A stretch of DNA of 64,000 nt from Chryseolinea sp. H1M3-3 (lineage in GTDB: Bacteria; Bacteroidota; Bacteroidia; Cytophagales; Cyclobacteriaceae). This document shows, one piece after another, positions 28,201 to 36,451 of the stretch (positions within the stretch are counted from its first letter, which is position 1; every line of letters starts with the position of its first letter). The DNA is taken from the NCBI RefSeq assembly GCF_029360725.1, contig NZ_JARKMY010000002.1, positions 682,001 through 746,000 of the forward strand, given 5' to 3'. Position numbers and translations under genes: made by a program. The notes beneath the pieces are model-generated. The model saw only the letters and a list, made by a program, of their open reading frames with translations, did no database searches and was not told where the DNA came from.

Positions 28201-28496
28201 AGAGTGCGTCAAATTTCAGTACAAACACTCAATCGAACTCTTTCTATGTTGAAGACGGTTCTTATTTACGCTTCCAGAATTTAACTTTAGGTTATAACTT
28301 GCCAACGGCGGTGTTGAACAGAGCTAAGATGACTAAGCTGCGTATTTTCGTAGCTACCAATAACCTATTTACAATCAGTGGATATGATGGTTTGGATCCT
28401 TCAGTTGGTGGTAATGCCGATACTAATTTTGGTATTGACGTGGGAAATTACCCAATCACGAGAAGCTTCACAGCTGGCTTAAACGTAGGGTTCTAA
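25242..28496 (+). CDS. SusC/RagA family TonB-dependent outer membrane transporter
   Basis: Imports an oligosaccharide or other large nutrient across the outer membrane with the SusD lipoprotein encoded next. The 1084 residues begin with a signal peptide (to about ALA-Q, residue 27), a carboxypeptidase-regulatory-like domain (about 30-115, GTVKDENGESMPGVNILVKGT), a TonB box and plug (DEVVVTGYG at about 110 and VRGFGAFTGNNPLYIVDGVP), then the beta-barrel ending in GLNVGF. Two ATGs, at 25242 and 25248, are equally plausible. The ligand cannot be told; no glycoside hydrolase is adjacent. Confidence 0.95.
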   Translation: MTMKELYKRLSLSLALLLMLSSAVLAQERVVTGTVKDENGESMPGVNILVKGTASGTASDADGKFSISVPGDDAVLVFTFIGYTTKEVSVGSRTNIEESLAPDAVSLDEVVVTGYGVDKRRELTGSVSTVKAKDLTVVPTGNVEQMLQGRVPGVTVITNGQPGTASQIRVRGFGAFTGNNPLYIVDGVPTDDISFLNPDDIETTTVLKDAAAASIYGARAAAGVIVYTTKRGKKDQKLNITYDGMFGFTDPGNGQPMMNPTDFAEWTWQAQRNTATQNGKDPLQQIIDFKHPQFGIGANPVIPDYLSVGGTPGVSGNVDLAAERLKYNVDPRNGSAYQVIAANKEGTDWYKEVTRTAPIIRQTLGFSGAGENSRFYIGLSGQDQKGILLNNSFKRYALRVNSEFDVLKNLRIGESIQVTYRSVVGQGGAGNGQGVAADENDILQAFRMPSIIPVRDVFGGYAGTAAKGFNNPRNPVANREGQENNGAFQTAAFGNVYLEWDPIPDLTLRTSIGGNYGSAFQKGYTRWQYENSENNSAFGFNQSQQYYFAWVFTNTATYKKTFGKHSAEILIGQEALNNGKGWNMSQSGLNPFSWDPDYVNMSNLDSRNPPNSDQFLGVNFSSLFGQVKYTFNEKYIISGVIRRDGSSRFGANNRYGVFPAVSVAWRISSENFMQNLPFVTDLKIRGGYGEMGNSNNVDPSNQYFLYGGSVAQSSYDISGSNSKATTGFYRTRIGNKDAKWETSVTKNIGIDGQFFDGKLDLIVDFWRKETEDLLIQVPVTATAGYRATVPSVNIGTMLNEGIDLMLGTKGNFTQDLKYEFELNGSWLRNEITSLAPGLTYLTSVNPGFRGINPIRNQLNHSISAFYGYKVLGLFQTVEEVNAAPEQSGKGLGRFRYEDLNGDNIINDQDRTYLGSPVPKFTGGFKFILRYKGFDLEGYLYTSLGNKIFNVSKWFTDFYPSFQGAAISERVKGSWTPENRGASIPIFESASNFSTNTQSNSFYVEDGSYLRFQNLTLGYNLPTAVLNRAKMTKLRIFVATNNLFTISGYDGLDPSVGGNADTNFGIDVGNYPITRSFTAGLNVGF

Positions 28497-28520
28497 CAAA
28501 TCATTTTAAGAAAATCAATT

Positions 28521-30365
28521 ATGAAATATAACATCAAAAGAACACTTAAAAGTAAGGTGATGTGGTCAGTGTTCGTGACCCTTTCCCTACTGTATTCTTG
28601 CTCGGACAGTTTTCTGGAGGTGCCTGCTCCTGGATCTCTTAATGAAGAATTGCTTTCAAACGGCCCTGGTATTGAAGCCGCTCTTTTAGCGGTTTATTCT
28701 CAGGTAAATGGACGCGATAACCGTATGGGTTCTCCTTCAAACTGGGTTTGGGGAAGTATTCGTGGTGGAGAAGCAAACAAGGGAACTGACCCTGGAGACT
28801 TTTCTGATATTAATCCGATTCAACGTTATGAAGCACTGCCTTCACAAGGAGTTATTCGAGATAAGTATAATGCCAACTATGAAGGTGTATCCAGGGCTAA
28901 CCGTACACTTAGGCTGGTATCGCTCGCACCTGGGGAAACTAACGCCCAAACAGCTCAAAAATTGAGTGTTGAAGCTCAAGCGAAATTCCTCCGCGCGCAC
29001 TTTTATTTCGAATTAGCACGTGGTTTCGATAAAACACCTTATGTAGATGAAAACATCGACGTAGCAGGTGCTGGGGTTGAACCTGGTATCGAGAAAGTAC
29101 CAAATGACAAATCACTTTGGCCAATGATTGAAGCAGATATGTTGTTTGCTTATAACAATCTGCCTGAAACTCAAGCCCAAGTTGGACGCGTAAACAAATG
29201 GGCTGCTGCTTCATACCTTGCTAAAATCTATATGTACCAAGGCAAATACCAGGCAGCTTTGGATTTATTTGAATTGATCATTCCAGCTGCTTACGGTGGG
29301 ACAGGAAGCGGAAAAACATCCAATGGTAAAACTTATGGACTGGTACCGCTCTATGCTGACATCTTTAAGGCTTCAAATGATAACAATGAAGAATCAGTAT
29401 GGGCTTATCAGGCTGCAGCTAACACAGGGAGTGTTAACAACGCTAACCCTGAGTTTGACTTGAACTGGCCATATAACACTGGCGCTGACGGTCCTGGTAA
29501 CTGCTGCTCTTTCTTCCAGCCTACGTTCGAAATGGGTAACTCTTTCCGTACATCAGGTGGTCTTCCACTCTTAGAAGATGGAACAGGCGCATACGACCCG
29601 GCTTATAACTTGCCTGCTAATGAATTGCTGACTGATATGGGAAAGGAAACGGCCGACCCCTTTACGCCTGATGCTGGTCCTGTTGATCCTCGTTTGGACC
29701 ACTCTATCGGCCGCAGAGGTATTCCTTATCTTGACTGGCAGGACTTCCCTGGTAAAGCTTGGATCCGTAACCAGCCTAACGCTGGACCTTATCAAACTAA
29801 AAAGTATGCTTATTACAAGACTGATAAAGGAAGCTTACAGGATAACACTTCATGGACCCCTGGTTACACAGCAATCAATTACACCATCATTCGTTTTGCT
29901 GATGTTCTATTGATGGCTGCGGAAGCAGAATATGAAGTTGGTAGCCCAGAAAGAGCAAGAGAACTTGTTAACTACGTTCGTGCGAGAGCAGCAAATCCGG
30001 CTGGCTTCGTGATGAAAGGTGGCAACCCAGCTGCTAACTATGTAATTAATCAATATCCTGGTCCTTGGGCAAAAGACGCAACTGCGCTTGAGGCAATCAG
30101 ATTTGAACGCAAACTTGAGCTCTCCGGCGAAGGTCACCGTTTTTACGATCTAGCCCGTTGGAGCGGTGCTTATGGTGCCCCGACAAGTACACCTGACTAC
30201 ATCGAAAGGGTAATCACAGGCTACTTAACTTATGAATCTCCAAAATTGCCTTCAGGCGCATTTGCAGGTGCTAGCTTCGAAGCAAAAGATCGATTCCTTC
30301 CATTGCCTCAAGCTGAAATAGACTTGGTTGGACCAGATATATTAAAACAAAATACAGGATTCTAA
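28521..30365 (+). CDS. SusD/RagB family nutrient-binding lipoprotein
   Basis: The surface lid of the SusC channel. The 614-residue product has a lipoprotein signal (LLYSC, Cys27) and the SusD layout of TPR-like helices: the N-terminal part LEVPAPGSLNEELLSN, then EAQAKFLRAHFYFELAR, and the C-terminal part with RFADVLLMAAEAEYEVG and RFERKLELSGEGHRFYDLARW. It starts 24 bp after susC. A terminator follows 26 bp after its stop. Confidence 0.95.
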   Translation: MKYNIKRTLKSKVMWSVFVTLSLLYSCSDSFLEVPAPGSLNEELLSNGPGIEAALLAVYSQVNGRDNRMGSPSNWVWGSIRGGEANKGTDPGDFSDINPIQRYEALPSQGVIRDKYNANYEGVSRANRTLRLVSLAPGETNAQTAQKLSVEAQAKFLRAHFYFELARGFDKTPYVDENIDVAGAGVEPGIEKVPNDKSLWPMIEADMLFAYNNLPETQAQVGRVNKWAAASYLAKIYMYQGKYQAALDLFELIIPAAYGGTGSGKTSNGKTYGLVPLYADIFKASNDNNEESVWAYQAAANTGSVNNANPEFDLNWPYNTGADGPGNCCSFFQPTFEMGNSFRTSGGLPLLEDGTGAYDPAYNLPANELLTDMGKETADPFTPDAGPVDPRLDHSIGRRGIPYLDWQDFPGKAWIRNQPNAGPYQTKKYAYYKTDKGSLQDNTSWTPGYTAINYTIIRFADVLLMAAEAEYEVGSPERARELVNYVRARAANPAGFVMKGGNPAANYVINQYPGPWAKDATALEAIRFERKLELSGEGHRFYDLARWSGAYGAPTSTPDYIERVITGYLTYESPKLPSGAFAGASFEAKDRFLPLPQAEIDLVGPDILKQNTGF

Positions 30366-30391
30366 ATAATCCTAGCAACGTTACTCTTTTA

Positions 30392-30424
30392 AATAAGGCC
30401 AATGTAAATTGGCCTTATTTTTTT
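30392..30424 (+). terminator. Terminator between susD and the VCBS gene
   Basis: AATAAGGCCAA (30392-30402) and TTGGCCTTATT (30409-30419) form an 11-bp stem with a 6-nt loop, followed by T's to 30424. The start codon of the next gene is at 30429, only 4 bases after the T-run. Confidence 0.85.
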
Positions 30425-30428
30425 ACCC

Positions 30429-33400
30429 ATGCGATTCAGATCACTTATTCTTGCAGGCGTCCTGACATTTTCAACCCTCCTTACCCAGTGTAATAAGAAA
30501 GCAAATACATTGTTTCAACTAAAGGATGCTGACGACACGGGCATTTATTTTAATAACCTCGTAGTTGAATCTGACAGCTTTAATATTTTAACCTACGAAT
30601 ACATCTACAACGGTGGGGGTGTGGGTATTGCCGATTTCAATAACGATGGTAAGCAGGATATTTTCTTTAGCGGTAATCAGGTTCCCAATAAACTTTATCT
30701 AAATCAAGGCGGATTTAAATTCAATGATGTAACTGAAAGGGCAAATGTGAACGTTCCGGGTCGTTGGAACTCGGGTGTAGTGGTAGTCGATATAAATAAT
30801 GATGGCTGGAAAGATCTATATGTCTGTGCCACAACAAACCCTAATCCTGAAGATCGACGAAACATGCTTTTTGTTAACCAAGGCTTAAATGATGCGGGTG
30901 AACCTGTATTTAAGGAAATGGCGGGGCAGTACAAAATTGATCACGATGGCCATAGCGTTATGGCAGCTTTCTTCGACTATGATCTTGATGGTGATTTAGA
31001 TTTATACGTTCTGCAAAATCAAAAGCTGTTGAACGCACCGACCAACTACCGACCAAAAATTGCAGACGGATCTGCTGCTAATAACGATAGATTATTTAGA
31101 AATGAAGGCAATGGTACTTTCACAGATGTCACGTTGGAAGCCGGAATTCTATTTGAAGGATTTGGACTAGGGCTGGCGATATCAGATCTCAACAAGGATG
31201 GCTGGCCTGATATTTATGTATCCAATGATTACTTGTCTAATGATATTTTATACATCAATAACAAGAATGGCACTTTCAAAAATCTGACAGCGGATTTCAT
31301 AGGGCATCAAAGTCAATTTTCTATGGGCAATGATGCTGCAGATATTAATAACGATGCACTCCCCGATATCATTACACTGGACATGCTCCCGGAAACTAAT
31401 GCCCGGAAAAAGACTACGATTGGTAATAAAAGTTATTTAACATATATAAATAACGAAAAATTCGGATATGAATATCAGTACGTTCGCAACATGCTACATA
31501 TTAATAACGGTCTTGATCAGCAGATCAAATTTAGTGAGATCGGACAACTTGCCGGTATTTTTCAAACAGAGTGGAGTTGGTCGCCGTTGATGGCTGACTT
31601 TGATAATGATGGAAACAAGGACGTTCTTATTACTAACGGATTCCCAAAAGATATAACTGATAAGGACTTTGCCAACTACAGGGCTGATGTAGGTAACATT
31701 GCCAGCACACGTTTACTTTTAGATTCAATTCCTGAAGTTAAAATTCCCAACTATGCCTTTAAAAACAATGGCGATTTAACTTTTACTGATGTAACAAAAT
31801 CATGGGGCATGGACACGCCATCGTATTCAAATGGTGCGGCTTTTGCCGATTTGGACAACGACGGTGATCTTGATTATGTGGTCAACAACATAAACGATAT
31901 CGCTTTTGTGTATGAAAATAATTTGCTCGGATCATCTCAAAAAGACCATAATTTTTTAAATGTAAAATTGAAAGGAAGCAATAATAACTTACAGGCTATT
32001 GGTACAAAATTGCTGCTCTATTACGATTCTGGAAGGATCCAATATCATGAGCAATTCCTTTCTCGTGGATTTCTTTCTTCCGTCGATGAAATAATTCATT
32101 TTGGTTTAGGTAATAACACTAAGGTCGATTCAATTGCTGTTGAGTGGCCGGACGGCTCTCGCAATCATTTCAAAAATGTAGACGCTAATCAAGCCTTAAG
32201 TATCGAATATAAAGCGCAACAAAATCATGAACAGCCAAAAAGATTTACAGTCGCCACAACCACACTATTCGAACGTGCAAATACAAAGCTCAAGATTAAT
32301 TTTATACACCAGGAAGATGATAAAATCGACTTCAATCTTCAGCGAACATTACCGCATAAATTTTCCCAAACTGGACCAGGAATTTGTGTCGGCGATATTA
32401 ACAACGATGGTCTCGAAGATTTTGTAATCGGCGGATCAGCGCGGCATGATTTTACCGTTTATAAACAGCGCCAAGACGGAACCTTTGAATCTGATTTTAC
32501 GACAGCTAAAGCCCCGGGTAAGTATCAACAGGATCAAGGACTGCTATTATTTGATGTGGAGAACGATGGTGACCTGGACCTGTATATCGTTAGTGGGGGT
32601 ATAGAAGAACAAAGACAATTTGTCTATCAAGACAGATTATATCTTAACAACGGCAAGGGAAATTTCACTTTGAATGCAGAAGCACTTCCAGAGGTCAATA
32701 GCAGCGGCAGTTGTGTCAGGGCAGCCGACTATGATCACGATGGCGATCTGGATTTATTTGTGGGTGGCAGGGTAGTGCCCGGCAGCTATCCTTTACCACC
32801 GGAAAATTATGTATTGAGAAATGATCGTGGGAAATTTACGAATGTAACGAAAGATGTCTGTGCAGAACTTGCTGCTGTAGGAATGGTTACTGATGCACTT
32901 TGGACCGATTTTACCGGTGATGGCAAGCCTGACTTAATAGTTGTCGGGGAATTTATGCCGATAACATTTTTTACTAACGAGAACGCCAAGCTTGTAAGAA
33001 TTAAATCCACTGGAATCGAGCAACGGATAGGCTGGTGGAGTAGTATTACCGCTGGTGATTTTGACAACGATGGTGACATTGACTACATCGCCGGAAATCT
33101 GGGATTAAACAATAATTTTCAGGTAAAAGAAAATTTGCCTCTTAAGATATATGCGAAAGATTTTGATGGGAACGGAAGTGTAGATCCTGTCTTAGCATGC
33201 TACATGCGTGAATCTATGAACGCAGATGTTAAGAAGTTATACCCCATCCATTTTTGGGATGAATTGAATTCACAAAGTCCAAAATTCAGAAATAAATTTG
33301 CTCGCTATAAGCAATATAGTAAAGTAACGATTGATGAGGTTCTTTCGACTGAAGATTTGAAAGATGCATTAATCCTTGAAGCTAATCACATGGCTTCATC

Positions 33401-33965
33401 GTATATACAAAATTTAGGGAATAATAAATTTTCTCTTATTGCATTACCCATGTATACCCAGATCGCACCGGTTAATGGAATGATTACGAATGACCTGGAT
33501 GAAGATGGGAATTTAGATGTTGTAATGGTAGGGAATGACTATGGTAACGAAGTTTTCGCGGGGCGATATGATGCTTTCACGGGGATGATTCTTTTGGGGA
33601 ATGGCAAGGGTGACTTTACCGTTGTGCCATCAGCTAAAAGTGGTTTCTATGTTCCTGGGAATGCGAAGGCGCTGGTCAATCTTCAAGGACAAGGAAATGA
33701 TTTATTCGTTGCCACTCAAAATAGAGACTCAGCTGTGGTATTTGTGAAGACGACTCCAGCCGCGCCGATTTTAGATGTAAAGCCCATGGAGTCGTATGCT
33801 GAAATGATATTTACGGATGGTCGAACGCAGCGTGTGGAGTTTTACTATGGGTCCGGATTTCTTTCACAGGGCACCAGGAAAATGCGAGTACCAAAAAATG
33901 TTAAGGGAATAGTCATTTATGACTATGCGGGCAACTCACGAAAATGGCGACCAAATGGCATTTAG
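30429..33965 (+). CDS. Large VCBS/FG-GAP and ASPIC/UnbV domain lipoprotein
   Basis: A 1178-residue surface protein of the CRTAC1 type, often found next to SusCD genes. The signal ends LLTQC (Cys20). About fourteen calcium-loop repeats of the form D-x-N/D-x-D-G-x-x-D are seen, e.g. DFNNDGKQD, DINNDGWKD, DYDLDGDLD, DLNKDGWPD, DFDNDGNKD, DLDNDGDLD, then an ASPIC/UnbV domain (about 535-600, FGLGNNTKVDSIAVEWPDG), and a second propeller (DINNDGLED, DYDHDGDLD, DFDNDGDID, DLDEDGNLD). It probably binds calcium and a carbohydrate or protein ligand at the surface. Its stop overlaps the convergent DUF72 gene by 4 bp. Expression depends on read-through of the terminator at 30392-30424 or on an unseen promoter inside susD. 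Confidence 0.9.
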   Translation: MRFRSLILAGVLTFSTLLTQCNKKANTLFQLKDADDTGIYFNNLVVESDSFNILTYEYIYNGGGVGIADFNNDGKQDIFFSGNQVPNKLYLNQGGFKFNDVTERANVNVPGRWNSGVVVVDINNDGWKDLYVCATTNPNPEDRRNMLFVNQGLNDAGEPVFKEMAGQYKIDHDGHSVMAAFFDYDLDGDLDLYVLQNQKLLNAPTNYRPKIADGSAANNDRLFRNEGNGTFTDVTLEAGILFEGFGLGLAISDLNKDGWPDIYVSNDYLSNDILYINNKNGTFKNLTADFIGHQSQFSMGNDAADINNDALPDIITLDMLPETNARKKTTIGNKSYLTYINNEKFGYEYQYVRNMLHINNGLDQQIKFSEIGQLAGIFQTEWSWSPLMADFDNDGNKDVLITNGFPKDITDKDFANYRADVGNIASTRLLLDSIPEVKIPNYAFKNNGDLTFTDVTKSWGMDTPSYSNGAAFADLDNDGDLDYVVNNINDIAFVYENNLLGSSQKDHNFLNVKLKGSNNNLQAIGTKLLLYYDSGRIQYHEQFLSRGFLSSVDEIIHFGLGNNTKVDSIAVEWPDGSRNHFKNVDANQALSIEYKAQQNHEQPKRFTVATTTLFERANTKLKINFIHQEDDKIDFNLQRTLPHKFSQTGPGICVGDINNDGLEDFVIGGSARHDFTVYKQRQDGTFESDFTTAKAPGKYQQDQGLLLFDVENDGDLDLYIVSGGIEEQRQFVYQDRLYLNNGKGNFTLNAEALPEVNSSGSCVRAADYDHDGDLDLFVGGRVVPGSYPLPPENYVLRNDRGKFTNVTKDVCAELAAVGMVTDALWTDFTGDGKPDLIVVGEFMPITFFTNENAKLVRIKSTGIEQRIGWWSSITAGDFDNDGDIDYIAGNLGLNNNFQVKENLPLKIYAKDFDGNGSVDPVLACYMRESMNADVKKLYPIHFWDELNSQSPKFRNKFARYKQYSKVTIDEVLSTEDLKDALILEANHMASSYIQNLGNNKFSLIALPMYTQIAPVNGMITNDLDEDGNLDVVMVGNDYGNEVFAGRYDAFTGMILLGNGKGDFTVVPSAKSGFYVPGNAKALVNLQGQGNDLFVATQNRDSAVVFVKTTPAAPILDVKPMESYAEMIFTDGRTQRVEFYYGSGFLSQGTRKMRVPKNVKGIVIYDYAGNSRKWRPNGI

Positions 33966-34927
33966 GTCCTATTGAAGCTTTTAAATCTACTTTTTCCTGG
34001 TCTTAACTTTTCAATAACCTCGTCGCTACCGGTTTGTTCTACAAATTTTATGTCCGGAATGTTCGTTCCACAACGCTTATTAAGTTGTTCAATTACATAT
34101 TTACATAATTCTGGCGAATGTATTTCCTCATGTTGGTGCATATAAAAATAGACTTTTTCAATACCCTGATCCATCCAGGATTTAATTCGCGTCACCCAAT
34201 CATCCACCCGCGTGTAGTCAGTGGGATGAAGTCCGTTGCCGACAAACCGAATGAATGCAGTAGGGGTAGTAAGCCGCATGTGGACGCAATCTCTTCTGCC
34301 CGACGCATCTGTAATGATTGAGCCTGCGTTATTTTTTTCGAGCATAGAAAATAGATTCTTGAAAGCGTCGGTGTCAGCATACCACTGTGGATTACGAAAT
34401 TCCACGAACAGTTCAATGTCTTTCGGCAATGACTGAATGAATGCTTCTGTTATCTCCAATGTTTTAGGCCCCATTCCTGGATGGGGCATTAAAAATACTG
34501 GACCCAGGTTATCTTTAAATCCACTGATTCCCTCAAGGAATTGATCGGTAAGTTCTTTCACATCCTTGAGACGCTTCAAATGGGATATCTTATCCGTGAA
34601 TTTTGGGGAGAATTTAAAATCCTTTCCGACTTTCGACGCCCATGCAGCGGTTTGGCTTTTTGTTGGAATCCGATAGAACGTAGCATTCAGCTCAATGCAA
34701 TTGAAGTGCCTGGCATACAGCGAAAGAAAATCAGCTTCTTTTGTTCCTGGCGGATAGACTTTTCCTATCCAGTCTTTACGACCCCACTTCGCACATCCTA
34801 CAAAAAATTCAGTTCTTGAATTAAGTTTTTTTTGCTTGTCTAATAATAGTTTGGTTTCGACAGGATCGGGTGGAAGGGTGAAATCTATGCCGTTTAAGTC
34901 GGGAGAATCTACTTTTCCAAATTCCAT
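33962..34927 (-). CDS. DUF72 family protein
   Basis: A 321-residue TIM-barrel-like protein of the widespread DUF72 (YecE) family. Family motifs are FVGCAKWGRKDWIGKVYP, YARHFNCIELNATFYRIP, FKFSPKFTDKISH, LFVEFRNPQWY and the late KVYFYMHQHEEIHSPEL. The biochemical role is not established. Its last bases overlap the convergent VCBS gene by 4 bp. Confidence 0.9.
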   Translation of the reverse strand: MEFGKVDSPDLNGIDFTLPPDPVETKLLLDKQKKLNSRTEFFVGCAKWGRKDWIGKVYPPGTKEADFLSLYARHFNCIELNATFYRIPTKSQTAAWASKVGKDFKFSPKFTDKISHLKRLKDVKELTDQFLEGISGFKDNLGPVFLMPHPGMGPKTLEITEAFIQSLPKDIELFVEFRNPQWYADTDAFKNLFSMLEKNNAGSIITDASGRRDCVHMRLTTPTAFIRFVGNGLHPTDYTRVDDWVTRIKSWMDQGIEKVYFYMHQHEEIHSPELCKYVIEQLNKRCGTNIPDIKFVEQTGSDEVIEKLRPGKSRFKSFNRT

Positions 34928-35266
34928 AATCTAGAATGCTATGTCCTGAATACGCAAGGTCAATGGTCATACCCAAGATTCAGCTAAATTCGTTTTAATA
35001 TATCAATTTCGCGAATTTCTGATTCAATTTTGTGGTGCTTACATGCATCTAACTTGGTGGTTCAACGTCAGTTTCACTCATGTTAAAATCATAGTATAGC
35101 CAATGCGTGATACATTTTTTATGCGATCTTCTGTAGTGGGAAACTTTTTAACACTCTTCAAATCAGATGATATTTCAAATCATGAGTACACTTACATAAA
35201 GGAAGTCTTTATTGGTGCAATTTAAATTGTTGTGTTACTTGCGTCGTTGAATATTAGTACGCACAT
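34928..35266. other. 339-bp divergent spacer
   Basis: A/T-rich spacer between DUF72 (minus) and ribE (plus). I find no FMN riboswitch-like conserved block, terminator or clear TAnnTTTG match, and no coding frame. Confidence 0.3.
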
Positions 35267-35854
35267 ATGTTTACAGGAATTATTGAAACAGTAGGGCGTG
35301 TTGCCGGGTTGGAAAAGCAAGGCGGTAATACCATGTTCAAAATCGAGAGCGCAATAAGCAATGAATTGAAGGTGGATCAAAGTGTATCTCACAATGGTGC
35401 ATGCTTAACGGTTGTTCAAACCCAGGGGGACTTTCATTGGGTTGTGGCTGTTGACGAAACCATTCAGAAAACGAATTTAGGTGCGTTGCACGAAGGTGAT
35501 ATTGTAAACCTGGAAAGATGTATGCTAAACAATGGAAGATTTGATGGCCATATTGTCCAGGGTCACATAGATCAAACGGCAATCGTAACATCCATCAAGG
35601 ATATGGAAGGAAGCTGGCTTTATACCTTTCAATATGACGAAGGGGTAGGGAATGTCACAGTAGAGAAAGGTTCTATTGCCGTGAACGGCGTAAGTCTTAC
35701 CTGCTTTAATTCAAAACCCGCTGAATTTACGGTGGCAATAATTCCATATACCCATCAGCATACCAACTTTAATCAACTTGGAATGGGCAGCGTTGTTAAC
35801 CTGGAGTTCGACATAATTGGCAAATATGTCAAAAGATTGCTTAGCGTTAAATAA
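35267..35854 (+). CDS. ribE: Riboflavin synthase, alpha subunit
   Basis: Dismutates two 6,7-dimethyl-8-ribityllumazine molecules into riboflavin. The 195 residues form two lumazine-binding barrels: repeat 1 starts MFTGIIETVGRV and contains SVSHNGACLTVV, repeat 2 starts GHIVQGHIDQTAIV and contains GSIAVNGVSLTCF. The N-terminal MFTGI motif, needed for catalysis, is intact. It stands apart from other rib genes and converges on the PAP2 gene, 9 bp away. Confidence 0.96.
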   Translation: MFTGIIETVGRVAGLEKQGGNTMFKIESAISNELKVDQSVSHNGACLTVVQTQGDFHWVVAVDETIQKTNLGALHEGDIVNLERCMLNNGRFDGHIVQGHIDQTAIVTSIKDMEGSWLYTFQYDEGVGNVTVEKGSIAVNGVSLTCFNSKPAEFTVAIIPYTHQHTNFNQLGMGSVVNLEFDIIGKYVKRLLSVK

Positions 35855-35863
35855 CGCTGTTTA

Positions 35864-36451
35864 CTACCCTGTCGATATTGCCCTCCGTTTCTCATTCCAG
35901 CTTTTTATCCACCCGGTAGATTTAAATCCAATCCAACCACTAAGCATCCCAATAAGACCCCCGACTAAAATATCCCCTGGATAATGAACGCCGAGGTAGA
36001 TTCTCGTGTAAGTCATGAATGCAGCCCAAACGAATAGCCAAATAATCCATGGCCTTTTACTACCAAAGACGAGGAAGAAAAACGTGGCGACCCCAAATGT
36101 ATTCGCGGCATGACTGGAGGCGAATCCAAACTGACCACCTGTGTAGCCCTCTACCAGATGGACTAACCCTTCCAGGGTTGGTTCTCTCGACGGTCGTAAT
36201 CTGGCAAAATAAGGCTTCATGATACTTGCAGTGACTTGGTCTGCCAGGAGGATTGTAATGCCGATGCCGACAAGAATAATCCAGCTTTCTTTTTTGTAGT
36301 CTTTAAAGACGATGTACAATAAAAAAATGAAGAGAGGAAGCCAGGCAATTGTTTCGGTCAATAGAAGCATGACGGGGTCGAGCCACGGTGTATGATAGCC
36401 GTTTAAAAGCCGTAAAGCGGCTTTGTCATACTCTATCAACTGATCGATCAT
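35864..36451 (-). CDS. PAP2 family phosphatase, membrane-bound
   Basis: A 195-residue integral membrane acid phosphatase of lipid phosphates, perhaps undecaprenyl pyrophosphate. The three motifs are present: K-x6-RP (KPYFARLRP), the central S-x-H (FASSHAANTFG) and RIYLGVHYPGD, with the His nucleophile and Asp. Five to six hydrophobic segments surround them. Its first 26 bases overlap the end of the upstream histidine kinase gene, so the two are translationally linked. Confidence 0.92.
   Translation of the reverse strand: MIDQLIEYDKAALRLLNGYHTPWLDPVMLLLTETIAWLPLFIFLLYIVFKDYKKESWIILVGIGITILLADQVTASIMKPYFARLRPSREPTLEGLVHLVEGYTGGQFGFASSHAANTFGVATFFFLVFGSKRPWIIWLFVWAAFMTYTRIYLGVHYPGDILVGGLIGMLSGWIGFKSTGWIKSWNEKRRAISTG

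Noticed and set aside
34928-35266. FMN riboswitch upstream of ribE
   Set aside because: No conserved RFN-like block or terminator in the spacer.
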